Origin: a virus | Direction: 5' to 3' (one strand) | Virus record (IMG/VR): IMGVR_UViG_3300022539_000361 | Coordinates: 1-30,717 of that record | DNA: 30,717 nt | Part shown: piece after piece, positions 30,039-30,717 of the stretch | How the letters are laid out: each line of letters begins with the position of its first letter | Numbering within the stretch: the first letter of the stretch is position 1 | Translations under genes and position numbers: made by a program | The notes under the pieces: generated by a model | Databases searched by the model: none | Seen by the model: the letters and a program-made list of their open reading frames with translations, nothing else | Told to the model about the DNA's origin: nothing

Positions 30039-30236
30039 TTATCTAAACGAACTTCTTACCTCGCTTTTTATATTCTCAATAATCACCGTTAATTTTTTAT
30101 CAAGGCTCTCCAACGAGAAACGACCATCAATAACAAGGTCATCGCCAGTTTCCATATAAAGAGGCTTACCACACAGACAATCAACCTCTGGTTCATTTTT
30201 GAAAACATCTAAAATCTCTCTAACCTCTGAAATCAT
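30039..30236 (-). CDS. small unknown protein with CxC motif
   Basis: This 65-residue protein starts MISEVREILDVFKNEPEVDCLCGKPLYME and ends with a helical ESLDKKLTVIIENIKSEV. One CxC pair (residues 20 and 22) may bind a metal or be structural. An AGAAAGGGG ribosome site precedes the ATG, 12 bases after the portal gene stop. No family is recognised. Confidence 0.6.
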   Translation of the reverse strand: MISEVREILDVFKNEPEVDCLCGKPLYMETGDDLVIDGRFSLESLDKKLTVIIENIKSEVRSSFR

Positions 30237-30247
30237 TATTCCCCTTT

Positions 30248-30717
30248 CTATTCTTCCTCTACAATTTCCTCTTCTTCCTTGATTGAATCTCCTTCACCCT
30301 CATCCATCGAAGTTTTAATATACAATTCAGCAGCCTTTATAATCACATCTGCATCCTCCTCACTCATCTTCATAATCATCGTAAAGTATTCCTTGGGAGG
30401 AATCAACTCATCAACACTACCCATAATATATTTAGCAAGTGCTTCTGTCTTTTTAACAGCTATCTCAGCAACCTCCTTTTCACCTGGAGCATTCAAATCC
30501 GGCCATTCGATAAAATACTCCTCAACCTCTGGTATTATACCAAGAACAATCAACCTGTCAATCAGCAACCTAATCAACATCGGTGAGATATAATTCTCCT
30601 GCCTCTCTGATATTCGCTTATTCCACGTTTCCTTATCCTCAGTTGATGCCAGGTGGGCAGCTTCACTTCCCAAAAAGATACGATATGGAATACCTAAAGT
30701 AGCACATATATATTGTA
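30248..30717 (-). CDS. portal protein, C-terminal part (DUF1073-like), cut by window edge
   Basis: The frame is open to the right edge, so only the last 155 residues are visible. It reads ATLGIPYRIFLGSEAAHLA, then DKETWNKRISERQENYISPM and RLLIDRLIVLGIIPEVEEYFIEWPDLNAP, a pattern characteristic of DUF1073-type phage portal proteins (IPxRxFxGSExxxLASxxD and WPDL motifs). Databases may also label this group anti-CBASS Acb1-like because of a shared domain name; context favours portal. The acidic tail (EEEEIVEEE) is unremarkable. The portal forms the dodecameric DNA gate at the head vertex. Confidence 0.85.
   Translation of the reverse strand, partial: QYICATLGIPYRIFLGSEAAHLASTEDKETWNKRISERQENYISPMLIRLLIDRLIVLGIIPEVEEYFIEWPDLNAPGEKEVAEIAVKKTEALAKYIMGSVDELIPPKEYFTMIMKMSEEDADVIIKAAELYIKTSMDEGEGDSIKEEEEIVEEE

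Noticed and set aside
1-30717. CRISPR array or insertion sequence
   Set aside because: No regularly spaced direct repeats with unique spacers, transposase frame or paired terminal inverted repeats were seen by eye.

Overview
The window is part of a tailed double-stranded DNA bacteriophage (Caudoviricetes) genome with a lambda-like siphovirus tail module. Every convincing gene lies on the minus strand, so transcription runs from the right edge to the left. Shine-Dalgarno sequences (mostly GGAAAGGA), ATG starts and sigma70-like -10 boxes point to a bacterial host. The DNA is AT-rich. Two proteins start with twin-arginine-like signals, three LamG domains occur in tail proteins, and one secreted Ig/cadherin-like protein is present; these hint at an environmental host that uses the Tat pathway heavily (planctomycete-like lineages are one option), but this is a weak inference.

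Right to left: (1) 30717-30248, the C-terminus of the portal protein, cut by the window edge. (2) 30236-26745, about fourteen small genes of mostly unknown function, often translationally coupled (ATGA or TAATG overlaps), inserted between the portal and (3) the SPP1 gp7/Mu F-like minor head protein (26752-25790). (4) 25693-22600, a second accessory block: an acidic peptide, a tRNA-like RNA with an expanded anticodon arm (25312-25209), a gene of unknown function (25161-24427), a structured RNA region in which the 3' half of a tRNA-like sequence precedes its 5' half (24426-24079), several small genes, and an entericidin-like lipoprotein followed by an intrinsic terminator. (5) 22351-18558, the capsid core: a prohead protease-scaffold protein with a probable nested scaffold start, a decoration-like protein and an HK97-fold major capsid protein. 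(6) 18488-15555, an acidic protein, a DUF115/MptE-like protein, a holin-like protein, a lipoprotein, a head-tail connector, a small membrane protein and a head-closure-like protein. (7) 15554-1763, neck and tail: HK97 gp10-like protein, structural and LamG proteins, a large fibre-like protein, tail terminator, tail tube, G and T chaperones joined by a -1 frameshift site, tape measure, then M-, L-, K- and J-like tip proteins. (8) 1747-1, a second DUF115-like protein, an HNH homing endonuclease, a repeated structured element and the start of another gene.

The structural genes make a complete head-to-tail assembly line except for terminase and most of the portal, which must lie beyond the right edge. 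The most unusual content is the RNA island at 24079-25312, the pair of diverged roughly 120-bp elements at 68-184 and 10135-10253, and the small-gene insertions that split a normally compact head operon.
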